From DATFGK01 sp046712825 (GTDB lineage Bacteria; Actinomycetota; AC-67), in contig JBKKCR010000092.1 of the NCBI GenBank assembly GCA_046712825.1, positions 1 through 15,795 on the forward strand: a stretch of 15,795 nt of DNA, written 5' to 3'. This document shows, piece after piece, positions 6,437 to 13,578 of the stretch (the first letter of the stretch is position 1; every line of letters begins with the position of its first letter). The notes below the pieces were generated by a model. It worked only from the letters and a program-made list of their open reading frames with translations. It was not told the DNA's origin and made no database searches. The translations under genes were made by a program, and so were the position numbers.

Positions 6437-8137
6437 ATGGCAGTACACAGGAGCGGACGGTTGGTAGCCGCCCTGCTGGTCGCCCTACTCGCTATCGCAG
6501 TTGTGGCGATCCCGGCATCGGCGGTTCCGTTCAACGAGGCGGACTTCTCCGGCTACGCAACCGGTCAGGTCCTCCACGCAGACGCGCTTCACGCCACCGG
6601 CGTGAACGTCGCCAACGTTGAGGAAGCATGGACCGGCGCGGCCGTCGACTCGCAAGGGTTGACGAGTGCCATCAAGAACGAAGCGGGCCTCGATCGCACG
6701 GTCATCGCAGCCCAGCCGACCAAGAAGACCGCCGGCCGCGGCTCGGGCCTCGAGCTCGGGCTCGGCGTCGACGACGACACGGCCAACGATCTCCAGATCC
6801 AGATCGCTGAGGCTGCGGCACCGCCGAACTCCTCCGCGATGGACGAGCTTCTCGGCCTCCCGGCTTCTCCGATCGCGTACGCATCGGTTTTGCGCGGCGC
6901 GGCAGAGGCGAACTGGAGCAACTCCAGCACCTGTGTTCTAGGCAAGGACCTCAGCAACGGCCTCGGCTACGCCGCGGACGTCGAGCTGATCGAGACCGGC
7001 GAGACCACCGACCCCAGTGGGGACCTCGACGCGCCGCTGATCAGCGCCGACGCTGAGGACCCCGCACAGCGGGTCGCGCAGTCCTTCTCGCACACCTTCC
7101 TGGACGTGCAGCAGAAAGCCGACGGGACGCCGGCCGGACTGAAGTTCGGACTTTCGTCCGAGGTGCGCATGAACATCGCTCCGGTCACGCTGATGGACGG
7201 CGCGCTCACCCTTAACTTCCTGGGTGAGTGGGTCCTCCGCGCGACCGCCGGCGGCATCCCCGGAACCAGCCACATCCACTACGGCCCCGGCGAGGCGAGC
7301 CCGCAGACGCCGATCCTCCAGATCATCCAGGACGGCGAGATCACCGACATCATCTCGTTCCAGGACATCCTCGGTGAAGAGGGTCTGCCGATCATCATCC
7401 CCGGCGTCCTCGAGCTCGTGATCGGTGAGAACCCGCGTGCCATCGGTGGCGACGACACGACCGAGCCTTCGGTCGCGGCGAACGGCACCAGCGCCTCAGC
7501 GGCTCTCGACGTCGTCCGCGTCAAGGTGCTCGACGGTGAGGCATTGGACCTCCGCTTCGGTCACATGGAGGTCGCAGCGCAGGTTCCCGTCGGCGGCATC
7601 GACTGCGGCATCCCGGTCTCGAAGACCTCGAACCTGAAGGGCGTCACCGTCGGCCAGGCGTTCACCACGTCGATCAAGGTCGACAACCCCTTCGGCTGCG
7701 ACATGACGGTCGTCAAGGTCGTCGACAAGATCTCGACCGAAGGTGGCGCCAGGTTCCAGGTGCTGAGCACGAACCCGACCGCCAACCAGGTTCCCGCAGG
7801 AGCGAATCTCGAATCGGGGACCGTGGTGTGGGACAACATCGGTCCGATCCCGAAGGGCGGAAGCAAGACCGTGTCCGTGACCCTCCGAGCGCAGGGTAGC
7901 GGCGGCATCATCAGCGACATCGCGACTGCGGCCGCCGTCCTCGGAAACTGTGAGGGCGAGGGTGATGGCAGCACGATCGTCGGCAACTCGCCGCCTCTCG
8001 AGGTCCCGGTCGTGCTCAAGACCAAGTTCCTCCCCGAGACGGGTGTGGGGACCAGCGGAGCCCTCTACGTGGGCGCCCTGAGCCTCCTCAGCCTCGCGGG
8101 TGTTGGGATCCGGTCCCTGAGGCGCAACAAGGCCTAA
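6437..8137 (+). CDS. LPETG-anchored cell-surface protein with DUF11-like domain
   Basis: 566 residues from the ATG at 6437, preceded by GAGGGAGG about 10 bases upstream. An in-frame TTG at 6410 would spoil the signal peptide's charged start. Residues 1-29 are a classic signal peptide (basic start, Ala/Leu/Val core, cleavage after IPASA). The C-terminus is a full sortase sorting signal: LPETG at 532-536, a hydrophobic stretch about 540-557, then RSLRRNKA. The product should therefore be exported and covalently linked to the wall by a sortase, which is not encoded here. Residues about 394-525 (VGQAFTTSIKVDNPFG, then VVWDNIGPIPKGGSKTVSVT) resemble the DUF11/CARDB-like beta-sandwich of adhesive surface proteins. 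Residues 30-390 are unrecognised, acidic and Gly/Ala-rich. Only four Cys occur (166, 390, 421, 505). It is monocistronic, with its own leader and terminator. Its function is unknown, with adhesion or wall structure the likeliest guess. Confidence 0.85.
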   Translation: MAVHRSGRLVAALLVALLAIAVVAIPASAVPFNEADFSGYATGQVLHADALHATGVNVANVEEAWTGAAVDSQGLTSAIKNEAGLDRTVIAAQPTKKTAGRGSGLELGLGVDDDTANDLQIQIAEAAAPPNSSAMDELLGLPASPIAYASVLRGAAEANWSNSSTCVLGKDLSNGLGYAADVELIETGETTDPSGDLDAPLISADAEDPAQRVAQSFSHTFLDVQQKADGTPAGLKFGLSSEVRMNIAPVTLMDGALTLNFLGEWVLRATAGGIPGTSHIHYGPGEASPQTPILQIIQDGEITDIISFQDILGEEGLPIIIPGVLELVIGENPRAIGGDDTTEPSVAANGTSASAALDVVRVKVLDGEALDLRFGHMEVAAQVPVGGIDCGIPVSKTSNLKGVTVGQAFTTSIKVDNPFGCDMTVVKVVDKISTEGGARFQVLSTNPTANQVPAGANLESGTVVWDNIGPIPKGGSKTVSVTLRAQGSGGIISDIATAAAVLGNCEGEGDGSTIVGNSPPLEVPVVLKTKFLPETGVGTSGALYVGALSLLSLAGVGIRSLRRNKA

Positions 8138-8154
8138 CGACCCTGGCAAGCTGC

Positions 8155-8181
8155 GGAGCCCGGCCGAATCGGCCGGGCTCC
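8155..8181 (+). terminator. Terminator hairpin after the LPETG gene
   Basis: GGAGCCCGGCCG (8155-8166) and CGGCCGGGCTCC (8170-8181) form a perfect 12-bp stem with an AAT loop, 17 bases after the stop codon, followed by CGCCTTTCC. The U-run is weak, as is common in high-GC actinobacteria. Confidence 0.8.
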
Positions 8182-8407
8182 CGCCTTTCCGTCCGAGGCT
8201 GATGCACACACCCGTGTCCTCCGTAAGAGGTCCTCGCGCGCCGGGGGCGACACGGGACAAGGACGTGAATAACAAAGCGAGCCGACCCTTTGGGCCGGCT
8301 CGCTTGTTGTCCCCGGGCGGGGTTCGTTCAGCCTGTCACGGTCCCTCCGAGCAGGATATGGCCGTTGGTGCATGTCGGGCCGTTTCTCCTAGAAAACACG
8401 GGGTTCT
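8182..8407. other. Hairpin-rich intergenic stretch before the HU promoter
   Basis: No convincing gene is present. CCCGTGTC (8211-8218) and GACACGGG (8249-8256) are a perfect 8-bp inverted repeat. Nested inside its 5' part is CCTC/GAGG (8218-8230). A separate strong hairpin lies at 8271-8308, listed on its own. TTTCT (8383-8387) and AGAAA (8391-8395) form a small hairpin just upstream of the HU -35 box and could be an operator. An open frame across this stretch reads through all these hairpins and looks non-coding. Confidence 0.5.
8271..8308. terminator. Strong hairpin, possible second or bidirectional terminator
   Basis: AACAAAGCGAGCCG (8271-8284) pairs with CGGCTCGCTTGTT (8296-8308) with a single bulged A, and an inner CCC/GGG can close over TTT. 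The left arm begins with A-rich sequence and the right arm ends in TTGTTGT, so it could stop transcription from either direction. It may insulate the HU promoter from the upstream gene. Confidence 0.5.
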
Positions 8408-8436
8408 TTGACTCTTGCCCTCTACTCGGTTAGCGT
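8408..8436 (+). promoter_or_regulatory. Sigma-70-type promoter of the HU gene
   Basis: TTGACT (8408-8413), a 17-base spacer, and TAGCGT (8431-8436) match the housekeeping actinobacterial consensus (TTGAC-N17-TANNNT). Transcription should begin near 8443, leaving a leader of about 24 bases. GGGAGG (8456-8461) lies 5 bases before the GTG at 8467. Confidence 0.75.
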
Positions 8437-8466
8437 TCCGACGGCATCGATACCGGGAGGTGGTTA

Positions 8467-8892
8467 GTGGCAGACACACTGAATCGCTCGCAACTGCTCA
8501 AGACCGTCTCTGAGCGGACCGGCATGGCCCGCAAGGAGGTAGAGCAGGTTTACGAGCACACCGTGCGTACCATCCAGGACGCGGTGAAGTCGGGGCGGAA
8601 GGTCGCGTTGACCGGCTTCGGCCGGTTCACCCAGCGCGTGCAGGCAGCGCGCAAGGCCGGCATGGGGAAGAACCCCTTCACCGGCGAGAGCATCAAGATC
8701 GCGGCGCGCCCCGAACGGCGCCTCCCGCGCTTCTCGCCGGCGAAGCAGTTCAAAGAGTACGTGTCGGGCAGCCTGAAGCTCCCGGCGCTCCCCGCGCAGA
8801 AGGCGACGACGGCGCCGAAGAAGGCGACGGCGAAGAAGGCCGCACCCAAGAAGGCAGCTGCGAAGAAGGGCCCGGCCAAGCGCAAGCGCTAG
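8467..8892 (+). CDS. hup: HU-family nucleoid DNA-binding protein with Lys/Ala/Pro-rich tail
   Basis: 141 residues from the GTG at 8467. Residues about 5-99 are a complete HU fold: N-terminal helices (NRSQLLKTVSERTGM), the GFGRF turn (50-54), and the DNA-bending arm with KNPFTGESI (68-76), whose Pro70 is the intercalating residue in HU. Residues 100-141 are a basic tail built from PKKA/AKKA units ending KRKR, like the extended tails of mycobacterial HupB and streptomycete HupS. The protein compacts and bends chromosomal DNA as a dimer. It has its own promoter and a terminator 16 bases after the stop, so it is probably monocistronic and highly expressed. Known tails of this type are modified on lysine, but that cannot be seen here. 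Confidence 0.95.
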   Translation: MADTLNRSQLLKTVSERTGMARKEVEQVYEHTVRTIQDAVKSGRKVALTGFGRFTQRVQAARKAGMGKNPFTGESIKIAARPERRLPRFSPAKQFKEYVSGSLKLPALPAQKATTAPKKATAKKAAPKKAAAKKGPAKRKR

Positions 8893-8908
8893 ACGGCTGG
8901 GAAAGCAC

Positions 8909-8935
8909 TGAGGGCGGGACTTAGTCCCGCCCTCA
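8909..8935. terminator. Bidirectional terminator between HU and the hydrolase operon
   Basis: TGAGGGCGGGAC (8909-8920) and GTCCCGCCCTCA (8924-8935) form a perfect 12-bp stem with a TTA loop. It lies between convergent stop codons, 16 bases after HU and 23 bases from the end of the hydrolase gene. There is no U-run on either side. Confidence 0.75.
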
Positions 8936-8958
8936 ACCTATTGGCGAAAGGGCTACGT

Positions 8959-9744
8959 CTACTGGGAGTCCAGGAACCCGCGGATGGCCGCCGTTACGGA
9001 CTTGGGCTCTTCCACCGGGGAGGCGTGGCCCGCGCCTGAGATCGGCACGTAGGCCGCGCCGAGCGCCCGCGCGAGCTCCTCGCCGCGCTCGGGCTCGATC
9101 GCGATGTCCTCGAGCCCGTGGATCACCACTGCGGGACAGCGGATCTCACCGAGGCGGTCGTGGACGTCCTCTCGGTCGAAGACTGCGCGAACGATCGCAT
9201 GCTCGCCCTCGATGTCCGACGACATAAGCTTCTTGCGCCAGATCTCGGCCTCGGGCTTGGCGGCGTAGGTGCCGCTGAACAGAAGCGTTAAAAGGATAGA
9301 CGCCAAGTCTTCACTAACGCCGTCGGCGAGTGCGACCTGAAGGAAGGCCTCGTACTGCGCGAGCTTGTCGCGGTCCTCCTCGTGCGCCTGCGTGTCGATG
9401 AGGACCAAGCCTTTGACGCGCTCGGGGAGAGACATCGCGGCGCGGATCGCTGTGAAGCCGCCCATCGACTGTCCGCACCAGTAGGCGGAGGCGATCCCGA
9501 ACTGGTCGCAGATCGCGGCGACCATATCCGCGTATTGCCAGAAGTCGATCCCGAACTCAACGCCGGGGCTCTCTCCGTGTCCAGGTGCGTCGATCGCGAT
9601 GAGCCGGTAGTGGTCTTTGAGCTCGTCGATCTGGGTTTCCCACATCGAGCGATCCATGAGCAGGCCGTGCAGCAGCAGGACGGCGGGACCCGACCCTTCG
9701 TCGGTATATGCGTAGCGCCAGCCGTTGAGCTCACCTTGGGGCAT
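8959..9744 (-). CDS. Alpha/beta hydrolase
   Basis: 261 residues, start at the CAT of 9742-9744 with GGAGGA 5 bases upstream on the coding strand. All alpha/beta-hydrolase landmarks are present: the oxyanion-hole segment LLLHGLLMDRSMW (23-35), DAPGHGES (52-59), the nucleophile elbow CGQSMGG (90-96) with Ser93, Asp213 in IHGLEDIAIEP, and His240 in SGAGHASPVEEP. The catalytic triad is therefore intact. No signal peptide is visible, so it is cytoplasmic. The family includes esterases, C-C bond hydrolases, lactonases and haloperoxidase-like enzymes, and the sequence alone does not choose between them. It is the last gene of a four-gene minus-strand operon headed by F420 genes, 20 bases after the cold-shock-like gene. 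Confidence 0.88.
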   Translation of the reverse strand: MPQGELNGWRYAYTDEGSGPAVLLLHGLLMDRSMWETQIDELKDHYRLIAIDAPGHGESPGVEFGIDFWQYADMVAAICDQFGIASAYWCGQSMGGFTAIRAAMSLPERVKGLVLIDTQAHEEDRDKLAQYEAFLQVALADGVSEDLASILLTLLFSGTYAAKPEAEIWRKKLMSSDIEGEHAIVRAVFDREDVHDRLGEIRCPAVVIHGLEDIAIEPERGEELARALGAAYVPISGAGHASPVEEPKSVTAAIRGFLDSQ

Positions 9745-9764
9745 AGGTTCCTCCGAACGGATCG

Positions 9765-9971
9765 TCAGAAGCTGACGATGGTCAGATCACGAACCTTGGG
9801 CCGCGATCGGTCGCCTTCCAGGTTGAACTTCACTCGCTGTCCGATCCTGAACTCTCGGATCCCGGTGTTTCGGAACGCCTGGTAATCGAACGGGATCTCG
9901 TTCTTGGCGTCGTCCAAGATGAGGCCGCTCCTGCTCTGAGCGTTGTAGGTCCTGATGGTTCCCTGCGCCAT
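9765..9971 (-). CDS. Divergent cold-shock-domain-like small protein
   Basis: 68 residues with AAGGAGG closely upstream of the ATG at 9969-9971. Size and pattern follow the single-domain CspA fold: MAQGTIRTYNAQSRSGLI stands where CspA proteins have the GTVKWFN...GFGFI strand, and FRIGQRVKFNLEG (41-53) matches the GQxVxFE strand. The aromatic RNA-binding motifs are eroded, however. KWFN is RTYN, GFGFI is RSGLI, and the FVH segment is IPFDY. It may have changed ligand or lost general RNA chaperone activity. Gaps of 19 and 20 bases place it in the same transcript as the F420 oxidoreductase and the hydrolase. Some F420-linked role is only a guess. Confidence 0.7.
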   Translation of the reverse strand: MAQGTIRTYNAQSRSGLILDDAKNEIPFDYQAFRNTGIREFRIGQRVKFNLEGDRSRPKVRDLTIVSF

Positions 9972-9990
9972 GCGTCCTCCTTGGGCGCGG

Positions 9991-11118
9991 CTACGATACC
10001 GAACCGGACTTGACCGACGCGAGCACGTCGTCGAGCAGATGGAACGATTCGCGGACCTTGGTCGCGTCGCCGAGGAACGTTATGTTCCATGGCACGACGT
10101 GGCGCACGCCGACCGCCTCGAACTCCCGGAGTTCGGCGACGATATCGTCCGGGGTGCCGTGCAGCGTGAACTCGTGCGAGATCTCGTCGGGGATCTGGCC
10201 GATCGCCTTGAGGGCCTCCTCCTTCGCGAAATGCGTCGGGATGTAGTCGCGCAGCCCCTGGAAGTTCGACCCGAGCGGGTGAGAGAAGCCGCGCTTCTCG
10301 TACTCCTCGCTCGGGAGCACCAGCTGGAATCCCTTCGGCAACGTCTCGTTGAGTATGCGGTGCGCCTCCTCGTGGTCGTTCGCGACGACGGTGTACGCCC
10401 ACAGGCCCGGCGTGAACGCGGAGAAGTCGCGCCCCGCCTTCTCCGCTGCGGCGCGTATGACCCCGAGACGGTGCCCGTATTCCTGGGGCGCCATGCGGGT
10501 TGGGAGCCAGCCGTCGGCGAGGCGGCCCGTGATCTCCAGCATCCGCGGCCCGTGTGCGCCCGTCCAGATCGGTGGGAACACGCCCGGCGTGTACGGCCCC
10601 ATGCCACAGACGGCGCGACGCATCGTCCATACGTCGCCGTCGAAGTCGACCGGCTCGTCGTTCTCCCACAACAGCCGGATGATCGTCAGGGCTTCCTCGA
10701 AACGGGACGCCGGCTTCGAGAAGTCCATGCCGTAGGGGATGATGTTCTCGCCCTCGCCGGCGCCGATCCCGAGGATAACGCGGCTCTTGGAGAAGTGGTC
10801 GAGCGTCAGCCACTCGTTTGCGAGCATGGCCGGATGCCGCCGGACCGGCTCCGTCACGCTCGTGCCCAGGCGGATGCGATCGGTGTGGGTCGCGGCCGCG
10901 GCGATGCACGCGACCGGGTCGAAGTAGATGTGCGGGTTCGACTGGAAGTTCGCCAGCGGTGTGACGTCCGCCGTCCAGATCGACTCCGGATGCCAGCCCA
11001 TCAGATGGTCGGGCCACCAGAGAGCGTCGTAGCCCTTCTGCTCGTTGCGTATCGCCGTCTTCAGCACGCCCTCAACGGGCGGCATGATGTTCCCCGGCGC
11101 TCCGATCTCCAGCGTCAT
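9991..11118 (-). CDS. LLM-class (luciferase-like) F420-dependent oxidoreductase
   Basis: 375 residues. The frame is open for 36 more codons upstream into cofC, but the ATG at 11116-11118 has GAGGAG 7 bases upstream and begins MTLEIGAPGN at the family's first beta strand, so I chose it. Features of the bacterial luciferase-like TIM barrel include YDALWWPDHLMGW (29-41), HTDRIRLGTSVTEPVRRHPAM, RVILGIGAGEGENIIPYG, and PPIWTGAHGPRMLEITGRLADGWLP. Layout and length recall the mycobacterial phthiodiolone ketoreductase subgroup and other F420-dependent hydride transferases. The cofC gene 26 bases upstream supports F420 rather than FMN as cofactor. The substrate is unknown, with a ketone, alcohol or lipid all possible. 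It is followed 19 bases later by the cold-shock-like gene. Confidence 0.85.
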   Translation of the reverse strand: MTLEIGAPGNIMPPVEGVLKTAIRNEQKGYDALWWPDHLMGWHPESIWTADVTPLANFQSNPHIYFDPVACIAAAATHTDRIRLGTSVTEPVRRHPAMLANEWLTLDHFSKSRVILGIGAGEGENIIPYGMDFSKPASRFEEALTIIRLLWENDEPVDFDGDVWTMRRAVCGMGPYTPGVFPPIWTGAHGPRMLEITGRLADGWLPTRMAPQEYGHRLGVIRAAAEKAGRDFSAFTPGLWAYTVVANDHEEAHRILNETLPKGFQLVLPSEEYEKRGFSHPLGSNFQGLRDYIPTHFAKEEALKAIGQIPDEISHEFTLHGTPDDIVAELREFEAVGVRHVVPWNITFLGDATKVRESFHLLDDVLASVKSGSVS

Positions 11119-11144
11119 GATGTCTCCTCGTTCTCGCGAACCGT

Positions 11145-11786
11145 TCAGCCGGCGAGCCGCAAACGCGCGGCGATACCCATGTCCTCGAGCGCGCGACGCG
11201 TCGCGGGCCCTGGGCCGAGGGCCCACACCGCGGCGAGCGCCTCAGAAGTATCGACGTCCGCGGCCAGTCGCGGCGAGTTCACCGTACGGAACGCGGCACC
11301 TGCCACGATGGCGGCGGCTTCGTGCGCCACGCGGCTGGCGGGACCGAACGCAGCCGAGATCACGTCCGCCGGGTGACGCCAGAGCGCGTTGGTGCCCGAG
11401 CCCCCAGCGTCGGGTGCCACCACCACGCCGTCCCCCTGCGCGAGCGCGCGAAGGTCCTCCGCGGTCACTGCCGCGAGGTCCGCCGCTACGACGAGCACGC
11501 CGGTCGCGCCCGCGCTTACTGCGTCCGCCGTCGCTGCGTCGAGCGAGGCGTTGAGGCCGCCACCGGGCGCAGGGTCGGGCCGTGGGTCGGCGCCGGATCG
11601 CTCGGCCACGGCGGCAGCATCCTCGTCCGACTGAAGCACCCAGATGCGGTCGAAGCCGCGCGCGGCTGCGACCACGTCGGCAAGCATGGCGAGGGACAGG
11701 CGGCGGCGCTCGTCGGGGTCGAGGGCCGGCGCGAGACGTTCCTTCGCTCCCGCGAGCGGCTTCATCGGGATCAGGCAGATCATCAT
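11145..11786 (-). CDS. cofC: CofC/FbiD: phospholactate/phosphoenolpyruvate guanylyltransferase (F420 biosynthesis)
   Basis: 213 residues starting MM, with ATG at 11784-11786 or one codon later. No clear ribosome site is visible, so the message may be nearly leaderless. The MobA-like nucleotidyltransferase fold shows the CofC signatures IPMKPLAGAKERLAP (6-20), GGGLNASLD (75-83), the metal-site Asp in AADLAAVT (101-108), GGSGTNAL (128-135), FGPAS...H (147-155) and LAADVDTSEAL (174-184). The enzyme joins GTP with 2-phospholactate, or with PEP in actinobacteria (FbiD), to make the activated precursor of F420-0. The family usually has DLP where this has DLA. It heads the minus-strand operon and is divergent from plsC-gpsA. 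In M. tuberculosis fbiD (Rv2983) is likewise divergent from gpsA-ddlA. Confidence 0.9.
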   Translation of the reverse strand: MMICLIPMKPLAGAKERLAPALDPDERRRLSLAMLADVVAAARGFDRIWVLQSDEDAAAVAERSGADPRPDPAPGGGLNASLDAATADAVSAGATGVLVVAADLAAVTAEDLRALAQGDGVVVAPDAGGSGTNALWRHPADVISAAFGPASRVAHEAAAIVAGAAFRTVNSPRLAADVDTSEALAAVWALGPGPATRRALEDMGIAARLRLAG

Positions 11787-11802
11787 CGTGAGGCGCGTCC
11801 GA

Positions 11803-11814
11803 GCCCGTACGGGC
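11803..11814. promoter_or_regulatory. 12-bp perfect palindrome between divergent operons
   Basis: GCCCGTACGGGC reads the same on both strands and sits in the 78-base gap between cofC and the acyltransferase, just upstream of an extended -10 element on the plus strand. It could be an operator controlling both directions. Palindromes of this length also arise by chance in high-GC DNA. Confidence 0.35.
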
Positions 11815-11817
11815 CGT

Positions 11818-11826
11818 TGCTAGGAT
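11818..11826 (+). promoter_or_regulatory. Extended -10 promoter element for the plsC-gpsA operon
   Basis: TGC followed by TAGGAT (11821-11826) matches the TGN-TANNNT extended -10 pattern. No good -35 box lies 17-18 bases upstream, as is usual for extended -10 promoters. Transcription would begin near 11833, before the AGGAGG ribosome site at 11853-11858. Confidence 0.45.
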
Positions 11827-11864
11827 GGGCGCGTCTTCCCGGCGTTAGGCTCAGGAGGTCGTGC

Positions 11865-12554
11865 GTGGAACCGATGTACGCGTTCGCGCGGGCGATGCTG
11901 TTGCCGTTCCTGAAGCTGTTCTGTCGATGGACACTGATCGGCGTACAGAACATCCCCAAGGCGGGCCCCGTCATCGTGGCCTGCAACCATATCTCATACT
12001 TCGATCCGCTCTGCCACGCGTACATGATCGATCGTGCGGGACGGAAGTGCCGCTTCTTCGCGAAGGCAGAGCTCTGGAAGAACCCTTTCCTCAGGCTGGT
12101 GCTCACGCACGCCCATCAGATCCCCGTTGAGCGCGGGAGTGGTGAAGCCGGCCCGGTCGAGAAAGCGATCGAGTGGCTCGGGCGGGGGGAGCTCGTCGTG
12201 ATCTATCCGGAGGCGACGATCACGACCAACCCCGACCTCACCCCGATGCAGGGCAAGACCGGTGTGGGGCGCGTGGCGCTCGCGACCGGCGCGCCGGTGG
12301 TCCCGATCGCGGTGTGGGGCTCGCAGTGGGTCCGGCCGAAGCGGCGCAAGCGCTCGAACAAGATCCGGCGGCTGATGGCCGTCAAGGCCGGCGAGCCGAT
12401 GCGGTTCGACCACCTGAAGGGTCGTGACGAGGCCGAAGCGGCGCGCGAAGTGACCGACCGCGTCATCGGGGAGCTCGACCGGCTGGTGCGCGAGCTGCAC
12501 AAGATCCATCCCGACGGGGGATCCGTCCCCGAATTGATCAGCCACGATGGGTAA
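11865..12554 (+). CDS. plsC: 1-acylglycerol-3-phosphate acyltransferase (PlsC family)
   Basis: 229 residues. I start it at the GTG of 11865 because AGGAGG lies 6 bases upstream. An ATG at 11874 would lose three residues, and the long upstream open frame runs antisense to cofC. The acyltransferase motifs are NHISYFD (41-47, the H-x4-D catalytic pair H42/D47), FFAKAELWKNP (64-74), the phosphate-binding block as YPEATIT (114-120), and GAPVVPIAVWG (142-152). Most family members have PEGTR in block III, whereas this has PEAT, a mild departure. A hydrophobic N-terminal segment (about 5-20) suggests membrane association. The enzyme acylates lysophosphatidate in phospholipid synthesis. It overlaps gpsA, which makes the glycerol-3-phosphate backbone, by 8 bases. 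Confidence 0.85.
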   Translation: MEPMYAFARAMLLPFLKLFCRWTLIGVQNIPKAGPVIVACNHISYFDPLCHAYMIDRAGRKCRFFAKAELWKNPFLRLVLTHAHQIPVERGSGEAGPVEKAIEWLGRGELVVIYPEATITTNPDLTPMQGKTGVGRVALATGAPVVPIAVWGSQWVRPKRRKRSNKIRRLMAVKAGEPMRFDHLKGRDEAEAAREVTDRVIGELDRLVRELHKIHPDGGSVPELISHDG

Positions 12555-13578
12555 ACGCGGGCACCTCGCCGTCGTCGGCGCCGGATCGTGGGGGACCGCG
12601 TTCGCGACGGTGCTCGCGCGGAACCACTTGCCGACGCTCCTGTGGGCGCGCAGGCCCGAGCTCGCTCGCGAGATCAACACGCGACACGCGAACGAGTCAT
12701 ACCTGCCCGGCTGTGCGCTGCCGACGACACTGCGGGCGACCGCGGATCTGGAGGAAGCCGTCGGGCGGGCTTCCGTCGTCGTCGTTGCAGTCCCATCGCA
12801 TGCGTTGCGGGAGAAGATGAAAGAGATGGGTCCGCTCATCTCGCCGGATGCTTCGGTCGTCAGCCTGACGAAGGGCGTCGAACAGGAGTCGCTCATGCGC
12901 ATGACCGAGGTCATCTCGGAAGCGGGCAACGTGGATCCGGAGCGGACCGGCGCGGTATCCGGGCCCAATCTGGCGAAGGAGGTCGCGCGCGATCTGCCGG
13001 GCGCGAGCGTCATCGCGTGCGCAGACATCGCCCGTGCCGAGCGGCTCCAGCGGCTCTTCCACTGCCGGTCCTTCCGCGTTTACACCAACACCGACGTCTG
13101 CGGGGTCGAGATCGGCGGTGCGGCGAAGAACGTCGTGGCGATCGCGGCCGGGATCGCCGACGGCCTCGAGTACGGCGACAACTCCAAGGCTGCGCTCATC
13201 ACCCGCGGGCTGGTCGAGATAACGCGATTGGCCGTGAAGTTGGGGGCGAACCCACTCACGATGGCGGGACTCGCCGGCGTGGGCGATCTGGTGGCGACGT
13301 GCATGAGCCGCCAGAGCCGCAACCGGCACGTCGGCGAGGAGCTCGGCAAGGGACGCACCCTCGACGAGATCATCGCCTCGATGAACATGGTGGCCGAAGG
13401 CGTCAAGTCGTCGCGTTCGATCGCCGCGCTCGCCGAGCGCAACGCCGTCGACATGCCCATCGCGATGCGCGTGCGGCGGATCGTCGACGAAGGTGCCGAC
13501 CCGGTGGCCATGGTCGAGGAGCTGCTGACGCGCGACCCGGAGCCCGAGTTCATGGGCATCCTCCAAGGGCGGGGATAG
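12547..13578 (+). CDS. gpsA: Glycerol-3-phosphate dehydrogenase [NAD(P)+]
   Basis: 343 residues, full length for GpsA. The N-terminal Rossmann fold starts VVGAGSWGTAFA (9-20). SLTKG carries K109, SGPNLAKEVA (138-147) and GGAAKNVVAIAAG (190-202) carry the catalytic K194, GLAGVGDLVATC (241-252) has the conserved Asp247, and SRNR (257-260) is the substrate/NAD signature. It reduces dihydroxyacetone phosphate to sn-glycerol-3-phosphate, the backbone for phospholipids, in the cytoplasm. The ATG at 12547 lies inside the end of the acyltransferase gene (8-base overlap), and its TAG is followed at once by the next GTG. The plsC-gpsA pairing is a sensible phospholipid module, and gpsA beside ddl recalls M. 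tuberculosis Rv2982c-Rv2981c. Confidence 0.95.
   Translation: MGKRGHLAVVGAGSWGTAFATVLARNHLPTLLWARRPELAREINTRHANESYLPGCALPTTLRATADLEEAVGRASVVVVAVPSHALREKMKEMGPLISPDASVVSLTKGVEQESLMRMTEVISEAGNVDPERTGAVSGPNLAKEVARDLPGASVIACADIARAERLQRLFHCRSFRVYTNTDVCGVEIGGAAKNVVAIAAGIADGLEYGDNSKAALITRGLVEITRLAVKLGANPLTMAGLAGVGDLVATCMSRQSRNRHVGEELGKGRTLDEIIASMNMVAEGVKSSRSIAALAERNAVDMPIAMRVRRIVDEGADPVAMVEELLTRDPEPEFMGILQGRG

Noticed and set aside
8202..8411. 69-residue open frame upstream of HU
   Set aside because: It runs through several strong inverted repeats and into the HU -35 box, has no ribosome site and no recognisable protein pattern.
8800..8892. Tandem repeat of AAGAAGG(C) units
   Set aside because: It encodes the Lys/Ala/Pro tail of HU, which is normal for actinobacterial HU proteins, and is not an independent repeat element.
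9955..11376. 473-residue plus-strand open frame
   Set aside because: It is antisense to the LLM oxidoreductase and cofC and has Arg/Val-rich shadow composition. The minus-strand genes have clear family motifs.
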